Source: Bdellovibrionales bacterium
GTDB lineage: Bacteria; Pseudomonadota; Alphaproteobacteria; UBA9219
DNA: 64,000 bases
Assembly: GCA_041662785.1 (NCBI GenBank)
Contig: JBAZRW010000001.1
Coordinates: forward strand, 310,001 to 374,000
Direction of reading: 5' to 3'
Both the position numbers and the translations under genes were made by a program. The notes beneath the pieces are model-generated. The model was not told the origin of the DNA. It saw only the letters and a list, made by a program, of their open reading frames with translations, and did not search any database. Below, piece by piece: positions 49,970 to 60,221 of the stretch; the stretch's first letter is position 1; every line of letters begins with the position of its first letter.

Positions 49970-51180
49970 TTGAAAATCTCCTGAACTTTTTGGATGCCAG
50001 ACACCAGTGCATCGATATCGTCCCGCGTGTTATAAAGCGCGATTGAGGCACGCACGGTCGCGACAAGACCCAGCGCATCCATGGCGGGTTGCGCGCAGTG
50101 ATGCCCCGCGCGGATCGCGATGCCTTGGCGGTCAAAAACAGTGCCAACATCGTGCGGGTGCACGCCCTTAATCACGAACGAGAGAATACCCGCCTTGTGC
50201 GGCGCGGTGCCAACAAGGCGCACGCCTTTCATCGCAGAAAGTTTTTCGGTGCTATAGGCAAGCAGATCCGCCTCATGCGCCGCAATCACGTCCATGCCGA
50301 TCGCGCTCACATAATCCAAAGCCGCATGCAAGCCCACAACCTCCGCAATCGGCGGCGTGCCCGCCTCAAAACGCATGGGCGGTTCCTGAAACGTCGTTTT
50401 CTCGAACGTCACCGTCTCGATCATATCGCCGCCACCTTGATAGGGGGGCATGGTTTTCAAAATCGCACGTTTGCCATACAATACGCCGATTCCCGTAGGG
50501 CCATAGATTTTGTGCCCCGAAAACACATAGAAATCAGCGTCCAGTTTTTGAACATCAATACGCATATGGCTGACGGCTTGTGAGCCATCGATCAAAACGG
50601 GAATGTTTTTCGCGTGCGCGTACGCAATAATTTCTTCAACAGGCAAAATTGTGCCGAGCGCGTTTGAGACATGCGCCACAGAAACAAGTTTCGTCTTCTT
50701 GTTGACCATGGCCTTCACATCGGCCAGCAGCACATCGCCATTAGGCTGAATCGGCACGACGCGGATCGTAAAATCAATCTGCTCACGAAGGAGCTGCCAC
50801 GGTACGATATTGGCGTGATGCTCCAACTGGGTCAGCACAATTTCATCGCCCGCCTTCAAAAACGTGCGCCCCCAACTGGCCGCCACCAGATTGATCGCGT
50901 CGGTCGCGCCGCTGGTGAAAACAATCTCATCCTCATGTGCCGCGTTCAAAAAGCGCTGCACGGCGCGGCGGCCTTCGTCGTAATGCGCGGTGGCTCTTTG
51001 CGACAGCTCATGCACGCCGCGATGGATATTGGCATAATCCGTTTCATAAAAGCGCGTCATCGCGTCCAAAACACAGCGCGGTTTTTGTGCGCTCGCGCCG
51101 CTGTCCAAATAAACAAGTGGCTTGCCGTGGATTAAATGCGAGAAAACGGGAAAGTCCTTTTTTGCCTCTAAGCCAACCAT
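49966..51180 (-). CDS. sufS: Cysteine desulfurase SufS
   Basis: A 404-aa PLP enzyme (class V aminotransferase fold) that releases sulfur from cysteine. The PLP lysine is in FYVFSGHKIYGPTGIGVLYG and the catalytic Cys is in AIRAGHHCAQPAMDALG. The N-terminal YLDSGASAQKPRCVLDAM is typical. It overlaps sufD by 13 nt and sufU by 4 nt; complete length for the family. Confidence 0.96.
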   Translation of the reverse strand: MVGLEAKKDFPVFSHLIHGKPLVYLDSGASAQKPRCVLDAMTRFYETDYANIHRGVHELSQRATAHYDEGRRAVQRFLNAAHEDEIVFTSGATDAINLVAASWGRTFLKAGDEIVLTQLEHHANIVPWQLLREQIDFTIRVVPIQPNGDVLLADVKAMVNKKTKLVSVAHVSNALGTILPVEEIIAYAHAKNIPVLIDGSQAVSHMRIDVQKLDADFYVFSGHKIYGPTGIGVLYGKRAILKTMPPYQGGGDMIETVTFEKTTFQEPPMRFEAGTPPIAEVVGLHAALDYVSAIGMDVIAAHEADLLAYSTEKLSAMKGVRLVGTAPHKAGILSFVIKGVHPHDVGTVFDRQGIAIRAGHHCAQPAMDALGLVATVRASIALYNTRDDIDALVSGIQKVQEIFK

Positions 51181-52289
51181 TTTTGCACCTCTTCCCTTAC
51201 CGTACCCGCAAGATCGGGCGATTGGATCGCGTCCACCATTTCGCCGACAAACGCTTTTACCAACACCGAGCGCGCCGCCTCTGGGTCGATCCCGCGTGAG
51301 AGCAAATAAAACAGCGCGTTTTCATCCAAAGCGCCCATCGTCGCGCCGTGGCTGCATTTCACATCATCGGCGTAAATCTCCAGCTCTGGCTTGGCTTCCA
51401 TCTCGGCCTTATCGGAAAGCAGCAACGCACGGCACAACTGATACGCGTCCGTCTTCTGCGCGAGACGATCCACAAAGACCTTGCCCTCAAACGCACCATG
51501 CGCTTTATCCTCTAGCACCGTCTTGCACACTTGTCGGCTGATGCCGTTCGGCGCAAGATGACGCACCAACGTTGTCATGACGCCATGCGCCGCGCCGCGC
51601 AAAAGCATCACACCAGAAAAACGAGCCTCGGCCAGCTCTCCCAAAAGCTCAACCGTTTTTTCACAGTGAATGTCCTGCCCGCCCACCACAAGCCCGAAGT
51701 AATCATAAAACGCGCCCGCCGCGACGCTGACCTGCGCCTGCGCAAAATGGTCACCGCAGGTCACGATTTTGCCATGCACCAGCTTGGCCTGCGCCTCAAG
51801 AGAGAGGACCAGATGAAGGGAGCGGGCCTTAACGTCCAAGACCCCTCCCCCTTGCGGGGAGGGGGGCGACCGAAGCTCTTGCGAAGGGCGCAGGGGAGGG
51901 GGGGGGACGACAGAGGAAACAACTTGCGCGTTTACGCCGAGTCGCACGCCCCCCTCCCTAGCCCTCCCCGCGAGAGGGAGGGAATCTCCCTCCACATGCC
52001 TCTCGATCAACGTCAGGCGGCTGCTTTGTCCCAAGGACACGTTGATTTTGGTGGGGGCTGCACCCGCCACGCCGTGCGCCGTCGTCACAAACAATAGCTC
52101 AATAGGGTCAATCGCCAAACAGGTTTGACCCTGCAGCGTGAGCGCATAGCCATCGTCTTTTTCGGCGCAGCGAACGAAAAACGCGTCCGGCAACTCTTGC
52201 CGCGCCGACAAATCGTCACGAAACGCGCCATCCACGAACACAAGACGGTGGCGCGTGAGGGGCGGTGGAAGAGGAAGGGCTTGCGTCAT
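51168..52289 (-). CDS. sufD: Fe-S assembly protein SufD with an in-frame repeat insertion
   Basis: A 373-aa SufD, a subunit of the SufBC2D scaffold. The core beta-helix and C-terminal domain are intact, with CSHGATMGALDENALFYLLSRG, the characteristic SufB/SufD ending motif. Residues about 103-150, beginning SLPLAGRAREGGVRL and ending PPSPQGGGVL, are a translated repeat (51841-51983) in frame in the N-terminal part. The real protein without it would be about 325 residues, short for the family. The start at 52289 overlaps the upstream HAD stop (TGATG). Confidence 0.9.
   Translation of the reverse strand: MTQALPLPPPLTRHRLVFVDGAFRDDLSARQELPDAFFVRCAEKDDGYALTLQGQTCLAIDPIELLFVTTAHGVAGAAPTKINVSLGQSSRLTLIERHVEGDSLPLAGRAREGGVRLGVNAQVVSSVVPPPPLRPSQELRSPPSPQGGGVLDVKARSLHLVLSLEAQAKLVHGKIVTCGDHFAQAQVSVAAGAFYDYFGLVVGGQDIHCEKTVELLGELAEARFSGVMLLRGAAHGVMTTLVRHLAPNGISRQVCKTVLEDKAHGAFEGKVFVDRLAQKTDAYQLCRALLLSDKAEMEAKPELEIYADDVKCSHGATMGALDENALFYLLSRGIDPEAARSVLVKAFVGEMVDAIQSPDLAGTVREEVQKWLA
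51841..51983. repeat. 143-bp repeat inserted in frame within sufD
   Basis: An element with inverted GC-rich ends, CCCCTCCCCCTTGCGGGGAG on one side and CCTCCCCGCGAGAGGGAGGG on the other, and inner AGGGGAGGGGGGG/CCCCCCTCCC arms. It is 143 bp and lies in a coding frame with no stop. The sequence differs from the CGTCATTCCC-type elements elsewhere in the window, so it is a second repeat family. Confidence 0.8.
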
Positions 52290-52978
52290 CAAAGCGTTTT
52301 TCCCCTCCCCAGCACCGTGGTGACAATGTCGGGCAACTCGGCAAACAGTTTGATGGTGTGATGCGGGCGAACGGCGGCAAGCCGCTCATCCGAAGCATAC
52401 CCGTTTGTGATGGCGACACCCGTTGACCCAACCTCATGGGCGACCCTGATCTCTTCAGGCGTATCCCCGACGATCATCGTCTTTTTCTTTTCCAGCTCCC
52501 GCTCATCCATGTGGCTCATCAAGCGCGCCCGTTTAGGCAATGAGACCGCCTGCTCTGCAATATCCTTGTTGGCCAAAAGATCATCAAGATACGGCAAAAG
52601 CCCAAGACGTGCGCATTGTTGTTCGATGGGCTTTATTATGTGATTGCTCCAAAGCACACAGTGGACGCCCGCCCCGTGCAATTGAGCAAGGGTCTCCTTT
52701 GCCCCGTCCCTCAAATGAACCTTGTTTTCAAGTTGCGCGTACGCCGCGTGAAACGCTTCCAACAAATCATATTTATAATCTGCGGATTCCTTTTGCGAAA
52801 AACCAACGTCTTGAAAAAAGGACTCAAGCGGAAAATCATAAGACTTGCGGAACTGGGGCAAAGAACAAGCATGGCCAAACCGGCCAAAAGCAACATTAAA
52901 ACCTTCAAGAACAGCGAGCGTGTCATCAAACAACGTGCCATTCCAATCAAAAAAAATCGTGGGGGCTGTCTGTTTCAT
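52289..52978 (-). CDS. HAD-family hydrolase (second of a tandem pair in the suf operon)
   Basis: A 229-aa HAD phosphatase-like protein. Motif I is FFDWNGTLFDDT, motif II is VLWSNH, and motif III/IV is KKTMIVGDTPEEIRVAHEVG. The start at 52978 is 1 nt after the upstream HAD stop and its own stop overlaps sufD. It shares the FDWNGTL motif and layout with its neighbour, so the two are probably paralogues. The substrate is unknown; presence between sufC and sufD is not typical. Confidence 0.87.
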   Translation of the reverse strand: MKQTAPTIFFDWNGTLFDDTLAVLEGFNVAFGRFGHACSLPQFRKSYDFPLESFFQDVGFSQKESADYKYDLLEAFHAAYAQLENKVHLRDGAKETLAQLHGAGVHCVLWSNHIIKPIEQQCARLGLLPYLDDLLANKDIAEQAVSLPKRARLMSHMDERELEKKKTMIVGDTPEEIRVAHEVGSTGVAITNGYASDERLAAVRPHHTIKLFAELPDIVTTVLGRGKTL

Positions 52979-52979
52979 A

Positions 52980-53662
52980 TTATGCCCTCTGTCCAAAAAC
53001 GGAGGCGACAATAGGTGGCAGCTCGGTGAGCGAGCGGATCATAAAGTCGGGCTTAGCGGCAAGAATCTTTTCCTCACAAGAAAAACCGCCCGCAAGACCA
53101 ACCCCTAAAAAGCCATAGGCGTGCGCGATTTCGACCTCCTCCGCCGAGTCGCCTACAACCAAGGCTTTGCGAATATCGTGATGATCCACATAACGCTTCA
53201 AACGTTTTCCCTTATCCGCTTTGTGCATGATGTCTTTTATTTCGTCCGCGCCATTGGCGAGAACGGCATCAAAATAATGATGGATGTCAAGCCGCTGCGT
53301 TTGTGAAGAGATAATCTCAACCGTGTGGTTGCTCAGAATAGCGGCGCGGCGACCCTCTTCCTTCAATGTTTTTAAAAGACCCTTAGCGCCGCGCCGAAGG
53401 TTTGTTTTGTGAACATGCTTTTCGTAATGTTCGCCAAAGGCGTCGAAGATTTGCTGCAGATTTTCTTCTAGCTTCTTGGCATCGCAACCAAGTCGCATAT
53501 ACATGGGACGCAACGGCATAAAGTATTCGTTGCGATAACGACTGAGCGTCGCCGGTGGCGCGCCGGCAAGGGCAAGCGACTTGTTCATAGACTCCAAACC
53601 AAGCCAAGTATCCGCCAGAAGCGTCCCATTCCAATCAAAGATAACCGCTTGTTGATCGGGGC

Positions 53663-53666
<4 letters not shown>
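52980..53666 (-). CDS. HAD-family hydrolase (first of a tandem pair in the suf operon)
   Basis: A 228-aa HAD phosphatase-like protein, with motif I IFDWNGTLLADT, motif II AILSNHT, and motif III/IV KALVVGDSAEEVEIAHAYG. The start overlaps the sufC stop by ATGA. It is paralogous to the next gene and coupled to both suf neighbours. No specificity can be read; a phosphatase for a small phosphorylated metabolite is the best guess. Confidence 0.87.
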
Positions 53667-54415
<749 letters not shown>

Positions 54416-54416
54416 C

Positions 54417-55874
54417 TTACCCTACGCTTCCCTCTAAACTAATGCCGATTAGCTTTTGCGCCTCAACGGCGAACTCCATCGGCAATTCTTTCATCACCTC
54501 GCGGCAGAAGCCGTTCACGATCAGCGCCATCGCCTCTTCAAGACTCATACCGCGCTGCTGGCAATAAAACAGGCGATCCTCGCTGACCCGCGAGGTCGTG
54601 GCCTCATGCTCCACTCGCGCGGTCGGATCACGTGACACGATCACGGGAAATGTATGCGCCCCGCACTGGTCGCCAATCAGCAAGCTGTCGCATTGCGTTT
54701 TATTCCGCGCCCCATGCGCCGTGCGGGCCATACGCACAAGCCCGCGATAAGTGTTTTGCGCCTGCCCCGCGCTAATCCCCTTAGAGATAATAGTGGAGCG
54801 CGTGCCGCGCCCGATATGGATCATCTTTGTGCCCGTGTCGGCCTGTTGATGATGGTTCGTGATCGCCACCGAATAAAACGCGCCCGTGGAATAATCGCCC
54901 TGCAACACACAGCTAGGGTACTTCCATGTAATGGCCGAGCCTGTTTCCACCTGCGTCCATGAGATTTTCGAATGCGCCCCGCGGCATAGGCCGCGCTTAG
55001 TCACAAAGTTATAGATGCCTCCCACGCCATCTTCATCGCCCGGATACCAGTTTTGCACCGTGGCGTATTTGATCTCGGCACGCTCTAGCGCCACCAGTTC
55101 GACCACCGCCGCATGAAGCTGGTTTTCATCGCGCTTGGGCGCTGTGCAGCCTTCCAGATAACTCACATAAGAATCATCATCCGCAATGATCAGCGTGCGC
55201 TCAAACTGTCCCGTGTTCGCGGCGTTGATGCGAAAATAGGTGGATAGTTCCATCGGACAGCGCACGCCCTTGGGAATGTAAACAAACGAGCCTTCGGTAA
55301 ACACGGCGGCGTTCAGCGCCGCGTAAAAATTATCGGAAGGCGGCACGACCGAGCCCAGATACTTTTTGACTAAGTCGGGATGATTGTGAATCGCTTCGGT
55401 CAGCGAGCAAAAGATAATACCTTTGGCTTCCAAAGATTTTTTGTAGGTCGTCGCAACGGACACGCTATCGAACACCGCATCGACCGCGACAGTTCCCTCA
55501 ACACCCGCCAGCATCGCTTGCTCTTTTAAGGGGATGCCCAGCTTCTCGTACGTTTTAAGAATTTCGGGATCGACCTCATCCATCGACATGGGCGCGGCTT
55601 TTTTCTTGGGCGCGGCATAATAGTGCGCATCCTGATAATCAATTGGAGGAAAGGCAACTTTGCCCCATGCGGGCGGCGTCATCTTTTGCCACAGAGCAAA
55701 AGCCTTAAGCCGCTGCTCCAAAAGCCACTGTGGCTCTCCCTTTTTGGCCGAGATAAAGCGCACCGTTTCCTCGCTCAACCCCTTCGGCGCGGTTTCAGTG
55801 TCGATGTCCGTCACAAAGCCGTATTTGTACGGCTCTGGTGCATAGGGCGCATCGGAAGAGGGCTGAGGGCACAT
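54417..55874 (-). CDS. sufB: Fe-S scaffold protein SufB
   Basis: A 485-aa SufB, the cluster-forming scaffold subunit. VFDSVSVATTYK, KGVRCPMELSTYFRIN and GDQCGAHTFPVI are conserved segments, and the ending has CQQRGMSLEEAMALIVNGFC. I set the start at the ATG at 55874 with GAAGGC upstream, 13 nt after the regulator stop; a codon at 55952 would extend into the regulator. Standard length. Confidence 0.96.
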   Translation of the reverse strand: MCPQPSSDAPYAPEPYKYGFVTDIDTETAPKGLSEETVRFISAKKGEPQWLLEQRLKAFALWQKMTPPAWGKVAFPPIDYQDAHYYAAPKKKAAPMSMDEVDPEILKTYEKLGIPLKEQAMLAGVEGTVAVDAVFDSVSVATTYKKSLEAKGIIFCSLTEAIHNHPDLVKKYLGSVVPPSDNFYAALNAAVFTEGSFVYIPKGVRCPMELSTYFRINAANTGQFERTLIIADDDSYVSYLEGCTAPKRDENQLHAAVVELVALERAEIKYATVQNWYPGDEDGVGGIYNFVTKRGLCRGAHSKISWTQVETGSAITWKYPSCVLQGDYSTGAFYSVAITNHHQQADTGTKMIHIGRGTRSTIISKGISAGQAQNTYRGLVRMARTAHGARNKTQCDSLLIGDQCGAHTFPVIVSRDPTARVEHEATTSRVSEDRLFYCQQRGMSLEEAMALIVNGFCREVMKELPMEFAVEAQKLIGISLEGSVG

Positions 55875-55887
55875 CTTTTTTATGCCT

Positions 55888-56322
55888 TCACGCAAAATCG
55901 GGGATCGAGGACGACGAAACAAGATCGGATAACGCGACAGATTCAAGCGCACCGCGAAGGGCCGTGTTCACGCGGCCCCAGCCATCTTTAACCGGACAAA
56001 GCGGCATAAGGCATTCGCAAATTTCTTTTCCCCGCACCGAACCTGCGCATTCGGTCAGGCCGATGGGACCATCCACAGCCTCGATAATCTGAGCGATGGA
56101 AATGGTTTGAGCTGGACGGGCAAGGGTGTAACCACCAGCCGCGCCACGCTGCGCCCGCACAATCGCGCCTTTAGCCAACAGCTTCATCAGCTTGGCGACT
56201 GTTGGCAAAGGAAGCTGTGTTTCCAAGGAAAGGGTCGCCGCCGACCACATCGACTTTTCCTGCAAGGCCATTTGAGACAGCAAAATAAAGGCGTAATCCG
56301 CCAATTTACTCATACGAAGCAT
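55888..56322 (-). CDS. Rrf2-family Fe-S regulator of the suf operon (IscR-like)
   Basis: A 144-aa Rrf2/IscR-like regulator. A winged helix-turn-helix occupies 1-75 (LADYAFILLSQMA and QLPLPTVAKLMKLLAKG). The Cys cluster CAGSVRGKEICECLMPLC near 92-109 would bind a [2Fe-2S] cluster. As the first gene of the suf operon, it probably represses the operon when clusters are plentiful. It is preceded by a promoter at 56358-56386. Confidence 0.9.
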   Translation of the reverse strand: MLRMSKLADYAFILLSQMALQEKSMWSAATLSLETQLPLPTVAKLMKLLAKGAIVRAQRGAAGGYTLARPAQTISIAQIIEAVDGPIGLTECAGSVRGKEICECLMPLCPVKDGWGRVNTALRGALESVALSDLVSSSSIPDFA

Positions 56323-56357
56323 GGGCTTCCCCTAAATCGGATGTTTTTGGTACGCTA

Positions 56358-56386
56358 TGGATATTCTGTCTTGCGCGGCGCGTCAA
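56358..56386 (-). promoter_or_regulatory. Promoter of the suf operon
   Basis: On the reverse strand: -35 TTGACG (56381-56386), a 17-bp spacer and -10 TATCCA (56358-56363). It lies 36 nt upstream of the Rrf2 gene. An IscR-type operator is likely here, but I see no site clear enough to call. Confidence 0.55.
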
Positions 56387-56404
56387 GGGGGCTTTTTGCG
56401 CTAA

Positions 56405-57553
56405 TCACCCCATTAAAAAGGCCAGCACCGCATTGAGCCTTTCCAGCCCTTTGGGCGTGGCGCGAAGCGCTGTTTTGTCGTCCACCAAAAGACCTTCGCC
56501 CGCTAAAATGCTGCACTTATGCTGCGCAATATAATTTTCTAGGGGTGCAATAAATTTCGCCGCCCACGCCGCCTTATCGATCCCCGCGACAAGGCGCAGC
56601 CCCATCATCAGCGCCTCACGCTTTGCCGTTTCCGTACCTAGGATTGTTTCCTCGGCGCGGCCATGACCCGCTGTTCCGACCTGCTGCAACCAACGCTCTG
56701 GGTTGCGATGATTTTCGGTGGTATAGCGTTTGCCTTCTTCAACAAAGCGCCCATGCGCCGCCGCTCCGATACCGACATAATCGTCATAATGCCAGTACGT
56801 CAGGTTGTGGCGGCTTTCCTGACCCACCGCCGCATGGTTCGAAATCTCATAGGCGGGGAGTCCCGCCGCTGCCATGATCTCTTGCGTTGCCTCATACATT
56901 TGCGCGGCAGCATCGTCGGGCGCGGTGAGCGTTTCTCTGGCGGCGCGTTTGTGAAAGACCGTCCCTTCCTCAATCGTCAGTTGATAAAGAGACATGTGCT
57001 TAGCCCCAAACGTGAGGGCCTCGCCAAGCTCGGCCTCCCATGCCACGGGGGTCTGGCCAGCGCGGCCATAAATTAGATCAAAGGAAAAACGGTCAAAAGT
57101 TTTTGCAGCGCTTTCAAGGGCTTCCCGCGCAGCATGCGCGTCATGCGCCCTTCCCAAAAAACGCAAAGACGCATCGTCCAACGCCTGCACACCCAGCGAA
57201 AGACGGTTCACGCCCGCCGCTTTAAAGGCTTGGAACTTGCCGATTTCGGACGACGAGGGGTTCGCCTCTAGCGTGATTTCGCAATTTTGCTGCACCCGCC
57301 ATAACGCAGCAATTTTGTTAAGAATTGCAGCAATCGTCTGCGGCTGCATCAAGGACGGCGTGCCGCCGCCAAAATAAATCGTCGCGATTTCTAGGTCCGG
57401 TAGCCGCACCGCATAGTGCGAAAGTTCGGTAAGATAGGCGTCTTCCCAACGCTTTTCCTCTAAGGCCGAGGGCAGCACCCGCGAATTGAAATCGCAATAC
57501 GGGCATTTAGACACGCAAAACGGCCAATGGATATAAAGGGACAAGGGGGTCAT
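56405..57553 (-). CDS. hemW: Radical SAM haem chaperone HemW
   Basis: A 382-aa HemW, a haem-binding radical SAM chaperone formerly annotated as a second coproporphyrinogen oxidase. The motif FCVSKCPYCDFNS near residue 12 is the [4Fe-4S] site, followed by IYFGGGTPSLM and RLSLGVQALDDASLRFLGR; it lacks the extra Cys of true HemN. It lies next to rdgB and rph, apart from an unknown gene between, a recurrent alphaproteobacterial order. Complete length. Confidence 0.94.
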   Translation of the reverse strand: MTPLSLYIHWPFCVSKCPYCDFNSRVLPSALEEKRWEDAYLTELSHYAVRLPDLEIATIYFGGGTPSLMQPQTIAAILNKIAALWRVQQNCEITLEANPSSSEIGKFQAFKAAGVNRLSLGVQALDDASLRFLGRAHDAHAAREALESAAKTFDRFSFDLIYGRAGQTPVAWEAELGEALTFGAKHMSLYQLTIEEGTVFHKRAARETLTAPDDAAAQMYEATQEIMAAAGLPAYEISNHAAVGQESRHNLTYWHYDDYVGIGAAAHGRFVEEGKRYTTENHRNPERWLQQVGTAGHGRAEETILGTETAKREALMMGLRLVAGIDKAAWAAKFIAPLENYIAQHKCSILAGEGLLVDDKTALRATPKGLERLNAVLAFLMG

Positions 57554-57661
57554 AAAACCGTTCTTATAGCCCTAAAACCGTCACAACAATATCAGAAAAC
57601 AAAAACTCTCCCTTATAATTGCCCAACAAGGCGAGGAAGAAAGCCCTTCTCCGGAAACGCT

Positions 57662-58048
57662 CTAACCAAGCGCCGGCCCTTTGTGCTGGTTGCGTAAAAG
57701 GTTTCTGCTACGATGCCAGACTAATGGATGATTCTTTATATTTTCAGGATCTACCACAATTATATTTGTGAAAGCAGTGGCCATAATGCCTGTTGTGATG
57801 ATTCCAACGGAGAGCGAGTGAGACACTCCGCCCAAAAGGACGCCGCCCATCGAACCGGATAGCCCCATTAAGGAAAAAAATCCACAAGCATTCCCCATTG
57901 ATTTTACTCTCCCATAGCCTTCTTTTCTAGAAGCAGAATAGCAGGAGCGAACCACGTCAATCGGACATAGGGCAACATCAGTAAGACCCGCCGCAATTAA
58001 TTTAAATTCATTTAAGGCTTCATTTAAGGTCTTTTTTAATGCAACCAT
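57662..58048 (-). CDS. Unrecognised small protein with hydrophobic centre
   Basis: A 128-aa protein I do not recognise. Residues about 50-100 are hydrophobic and Gly-rich (LMGLSGSMGGVLLGGV and IITTGIMATAFTNIIVV), enough for two short membrane segments; the N-terminus is charged and the C-terminus basic. The ATG at 58048 has AAGGATG upstream. It interrupts the otherwise conserved rdgB-hemW order, and both gaps to its neighbours are over 100 nt. Confidence 0.6.
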   Translation of the reverse strand: MVALKKTLNEALNEFKLIAAGLTDVALCPIDVVRSCYSASRKEGYGRVKSMGNACGFFSLMGLSGSMGGVLLGGVSHSLSVGIITTGIMATAFTNIIVVDPENIKNHPLVWHRSRNLLRNQHKGPALG

Positions 58049-58175
58049 TTTTTCATCCTTTTTTATTAGCCCCACCGTTCGTGTGAAGAGTAGCACAAAA
58101 AGGGGCAGGGTTAAATACTTTCATCGAGCCATTTATAAAATCCGTTGAGAAACAAAAGGTTGTGATCAATGGGGA

Positions 58176-58763
58176 CTAAGCCAACAAGGCCAGCAACTTT
58201 TCCATAGCTTTGCCACGGTGGCTGATCACTTGCTTCTCCGTCTCGCTCATTTCGCCAAAGGTGCGGGCATGGCCATCGGGGACAAAGAACGGGTCATAGC
58301 CATGCCCCAGCGTCCCGCGTGGCGGCCAAATGATTTGCCCCGCACAGCGTCCCTCGACAATCTCATGCCCACCATCCGGCAAAACCAACGCCAACACGCA
58401 AGTGAAATAGGCGCTGCGATTCGCCGCGTTGCCAAGCTCTTGCTGCACGCGGGTCATCCCCACCATGGGGTCTTTTTGTGGGCCGCACCACCTCGCCGTA
58501 TGAAGGCCCGGCTCTCCGCCAAGAGCGTCCACGCAAAGCCCGCTATCATCCGCCAACGTCGGCAAGCCCGTCGCCTCCATCGCAGCGCGAGCCTTAAGAA
58601 GAGCGTTATCGGCAAAGGTTACGCCCGTTTCCTCTGGCTCTGGCAAGTTCAGATCGCCAGCGCCAACAACCTCTAGCCCCAAGGGGGCCAAAAGTGTCTG
58701 AAACTCGCGCAATTTGCCCTTATTCTGCGTCGCAATCAGCAGTTTTTTGACCGAAATTTGCAC
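58176..58763 (-). CDS. rdgB: XTP/dITP pyrophosphatase RdgB
   Basis: A 195-aa HAM1/RdgB that hydrolyses non-canonical purine triphosphates (dITP, XTP) to monophosphates and so protects DNA. LLIATQNKGKLREFQTLL, LPTLADDSGLCVDALGGEPG and TLGHGYDPFFVPDG are diagnostic. The start is a GTG at 58763 and the Shine-Dalgarno is poorly spaced. It follows rph by 12 nt. Confidence 0.95.
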   Translation of the reverse strand: MQISVKKLLIATQNKGKLREFQTLLAPLGLEVVGAGDLNLPEPEETGVTFADNALLKARAAMEATGLPTLADDSGLCVDALGGEPGLHTARWCGPQKDPMVGMTRVQQELGNAANRSAYFTCVLALVLPDGGHEIVEGRCAGQIIWPPRGTLGHGYDPFFVPDGHARTFGEMSETEKQVISHRGKAMEKLLALLA

Positions 58764-58775
58764 CCTTTATGCCCC

Positions 58776-59489
58776 TTAGCCTATCGCTTTTTTCTGCGCT
58801 TCTTTAAGGGTGGCAATGCCGCCCCGCGCCAGCGCCATCAACTCAAGAAACTGCACTTCCGAAAACGGCTTTTGCTCTGCCGTTCCTTGCACTTCGACAA
58901 TCGCGCCCGCTCCCGTCAGGACGAAGTTGGCATCGGCCTGCGCGTTCGAATCTTCCACATAGTCCAAATCCAAAACGGCAGCGCCCTCGTACAGGCCGCA
59001 CGAGATAGCCCCCACGGTGTCCGTCAACGGAAAGGACGAGAGTTTTCCGGTTTTCATCAGGTACTTACAGGCCAGCGCCAGCGCTACATAGCCGCCCGTG
59101 ATCGACGCGGTGCGCGTGCCGCCATCGGCTTGGATCACGTCGCAATCGACCTTAATCTGAATCTCGCCAAGCGCTTTGCGATCCACGATGGCGCGAAGGG
59201 CGCGGCCAATCAAACGCTGGATTTCCTGAGTCCTGCCGGACTGCTTGCCCTTGGCGGCTTCACGATCCATCCGCTCATGCGTTGAGCGCGGAAGCATTCC
59301 GTATTCCGCCGTGACCCAGCCCTGCCCCGAGCCTTTGATAAAAGCGGGAACCTTTTCACTAACCGAGGCGGTGCAGAACACATGCGTATCGCCCATCTTG
59401 ATCAGGCATGAGCCTTCGGCGTATTTGGCGGCGTGAGGAATGATTTCAACGGCGCGGAGTTGGTCAAAAGCGCGGGACGAAGGACGCAT
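58776..59489 (-). CDS. rph: Ribonuclease PH
   Basis: A 237-aa RNase PH that trims tRNA 3' ends by phosphorolysis. GSCLIKMGDTHVFCTASV, EYGMLPRSTHERMDREAAKGKQSGRTQEIQRLIGR-type segments and the ISCGLYEGAAVLDLDYVEDS active-site region are intact. I chose MRPSSRAFDQLR (59489) because family members start this way; more upstream codons would run past the promoter region. Confidence 0.95.
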   Translation of the reverse strand: MRPSSRAFDQLRAVEIIPHAAKYAEGSCLIKMGDTHVFCTASVSEKVPAFIKGSGQGWVTAEYGMLPRSTHERMDREAAKGKQSGRTQEIQRLIGRALRAIVDRKALGEIQIKVDCDVIQADGGTRTASITGGYVALALACKYLMKTGKLSSFPLTDTVGAISCGLYEGAAVLDLDYVEDSNAQADANFVLTGAGAIVEVQGTAEQKPFSEVQFLELMALARGGIATLKEAQKKAIG

Positions 59490-59613
59490 AAGGGAAGGCC
59501 TTTCAGTAAAGATAAAACAATACCAACGGGCATAAAAAATGACCGTTGGTATAAGGTCTTTTATTGTTCGCTGCCTTGATGATAAAAGCAAGCGTTATAG
59601 GAAAGAAACGATC

Positions 59614-60141
59614 ATGCCCGCCACGCAAGCCGACCTTTTCGCCTTTTTTGACAAATTAGGGATCATACACAACACGGTCGAGCACCCTCCCCTTTTTACC
59701 GTGGAGGAGGGCCGCAACTGGCGCGACAAAATCCCAGGCCTTCATTGCAAAAACCTGTTTATGAAAGACAAAAAAGACAAACTCTGGCTCATCGTCATGC
59801 CCGGCGATAAACGCGCCCATATTGCGGGACTGGGGCGAGCCATCGGCTCGGCCCGCCTGTCTTTCGGTAAGCCCGACCTGTTGCTGGAGACTTTGGGGAT
59901 CACGCCCGGCTCAGTCACGCCCTTTGCTTTGATGAATGATACGCAGCGCCGCGTGACCGTGGTGTTGGATAACGATATGATGGCCGCCCCACTGGTTAAT
60001 TTTCACCCCTTGCGCAACGACGCCTCAACCACCCTGTCGTCAAGCGATTTGCTGCGGTTTATCAAGGCCCTGTCTTATGACCCCCTGATTGTCAATTGCG
60101 GCGAGTGGGTGGAGGACACCAACTCTGCTCCTGCCACATGA
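59614..60141 (+). CDS. YbaK/ProX-type aminoacyl-tRNA deacylase
   Basis: A 175-aa member of the YbaK/ProX editing-domain family, which clears misacylated tRNA such as Ala- or Cys-tRNA(Pro). FFDKLGIIHNTVEHPPLFTVEE, HCKNLFMKDKKDKLWLIVMP and LLETLGITPGSVTPFALMND are the family motifs. The start at 59614 is divergent from rph. Substrate class within the family is not certain. Confidence 0.9.
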   Translation: MPATQADLFAFFDKLGIIHNTVEHPPLFTVEEGRNWRDKIPGLHCKNLFMKDKKDKLWLIVMPGDKRAHIAGLGRAIGSARLSFGKPDLLLETLGITPGSVTPFALMNDTQRRVTVVLDNDMMAAPLVNFHPLRNDASTTLSSSDLLRFIKALSYDPLIVNCGEWVEDTNSAPAT

Positions 60142-60221
60142 AAGTATTTTTTTAACCCCCTTTTACCCATTCTTTATGCTAAAATACGCCCATCGTTAAA
60201 GACTTTAAAAAGGATCAAAAA

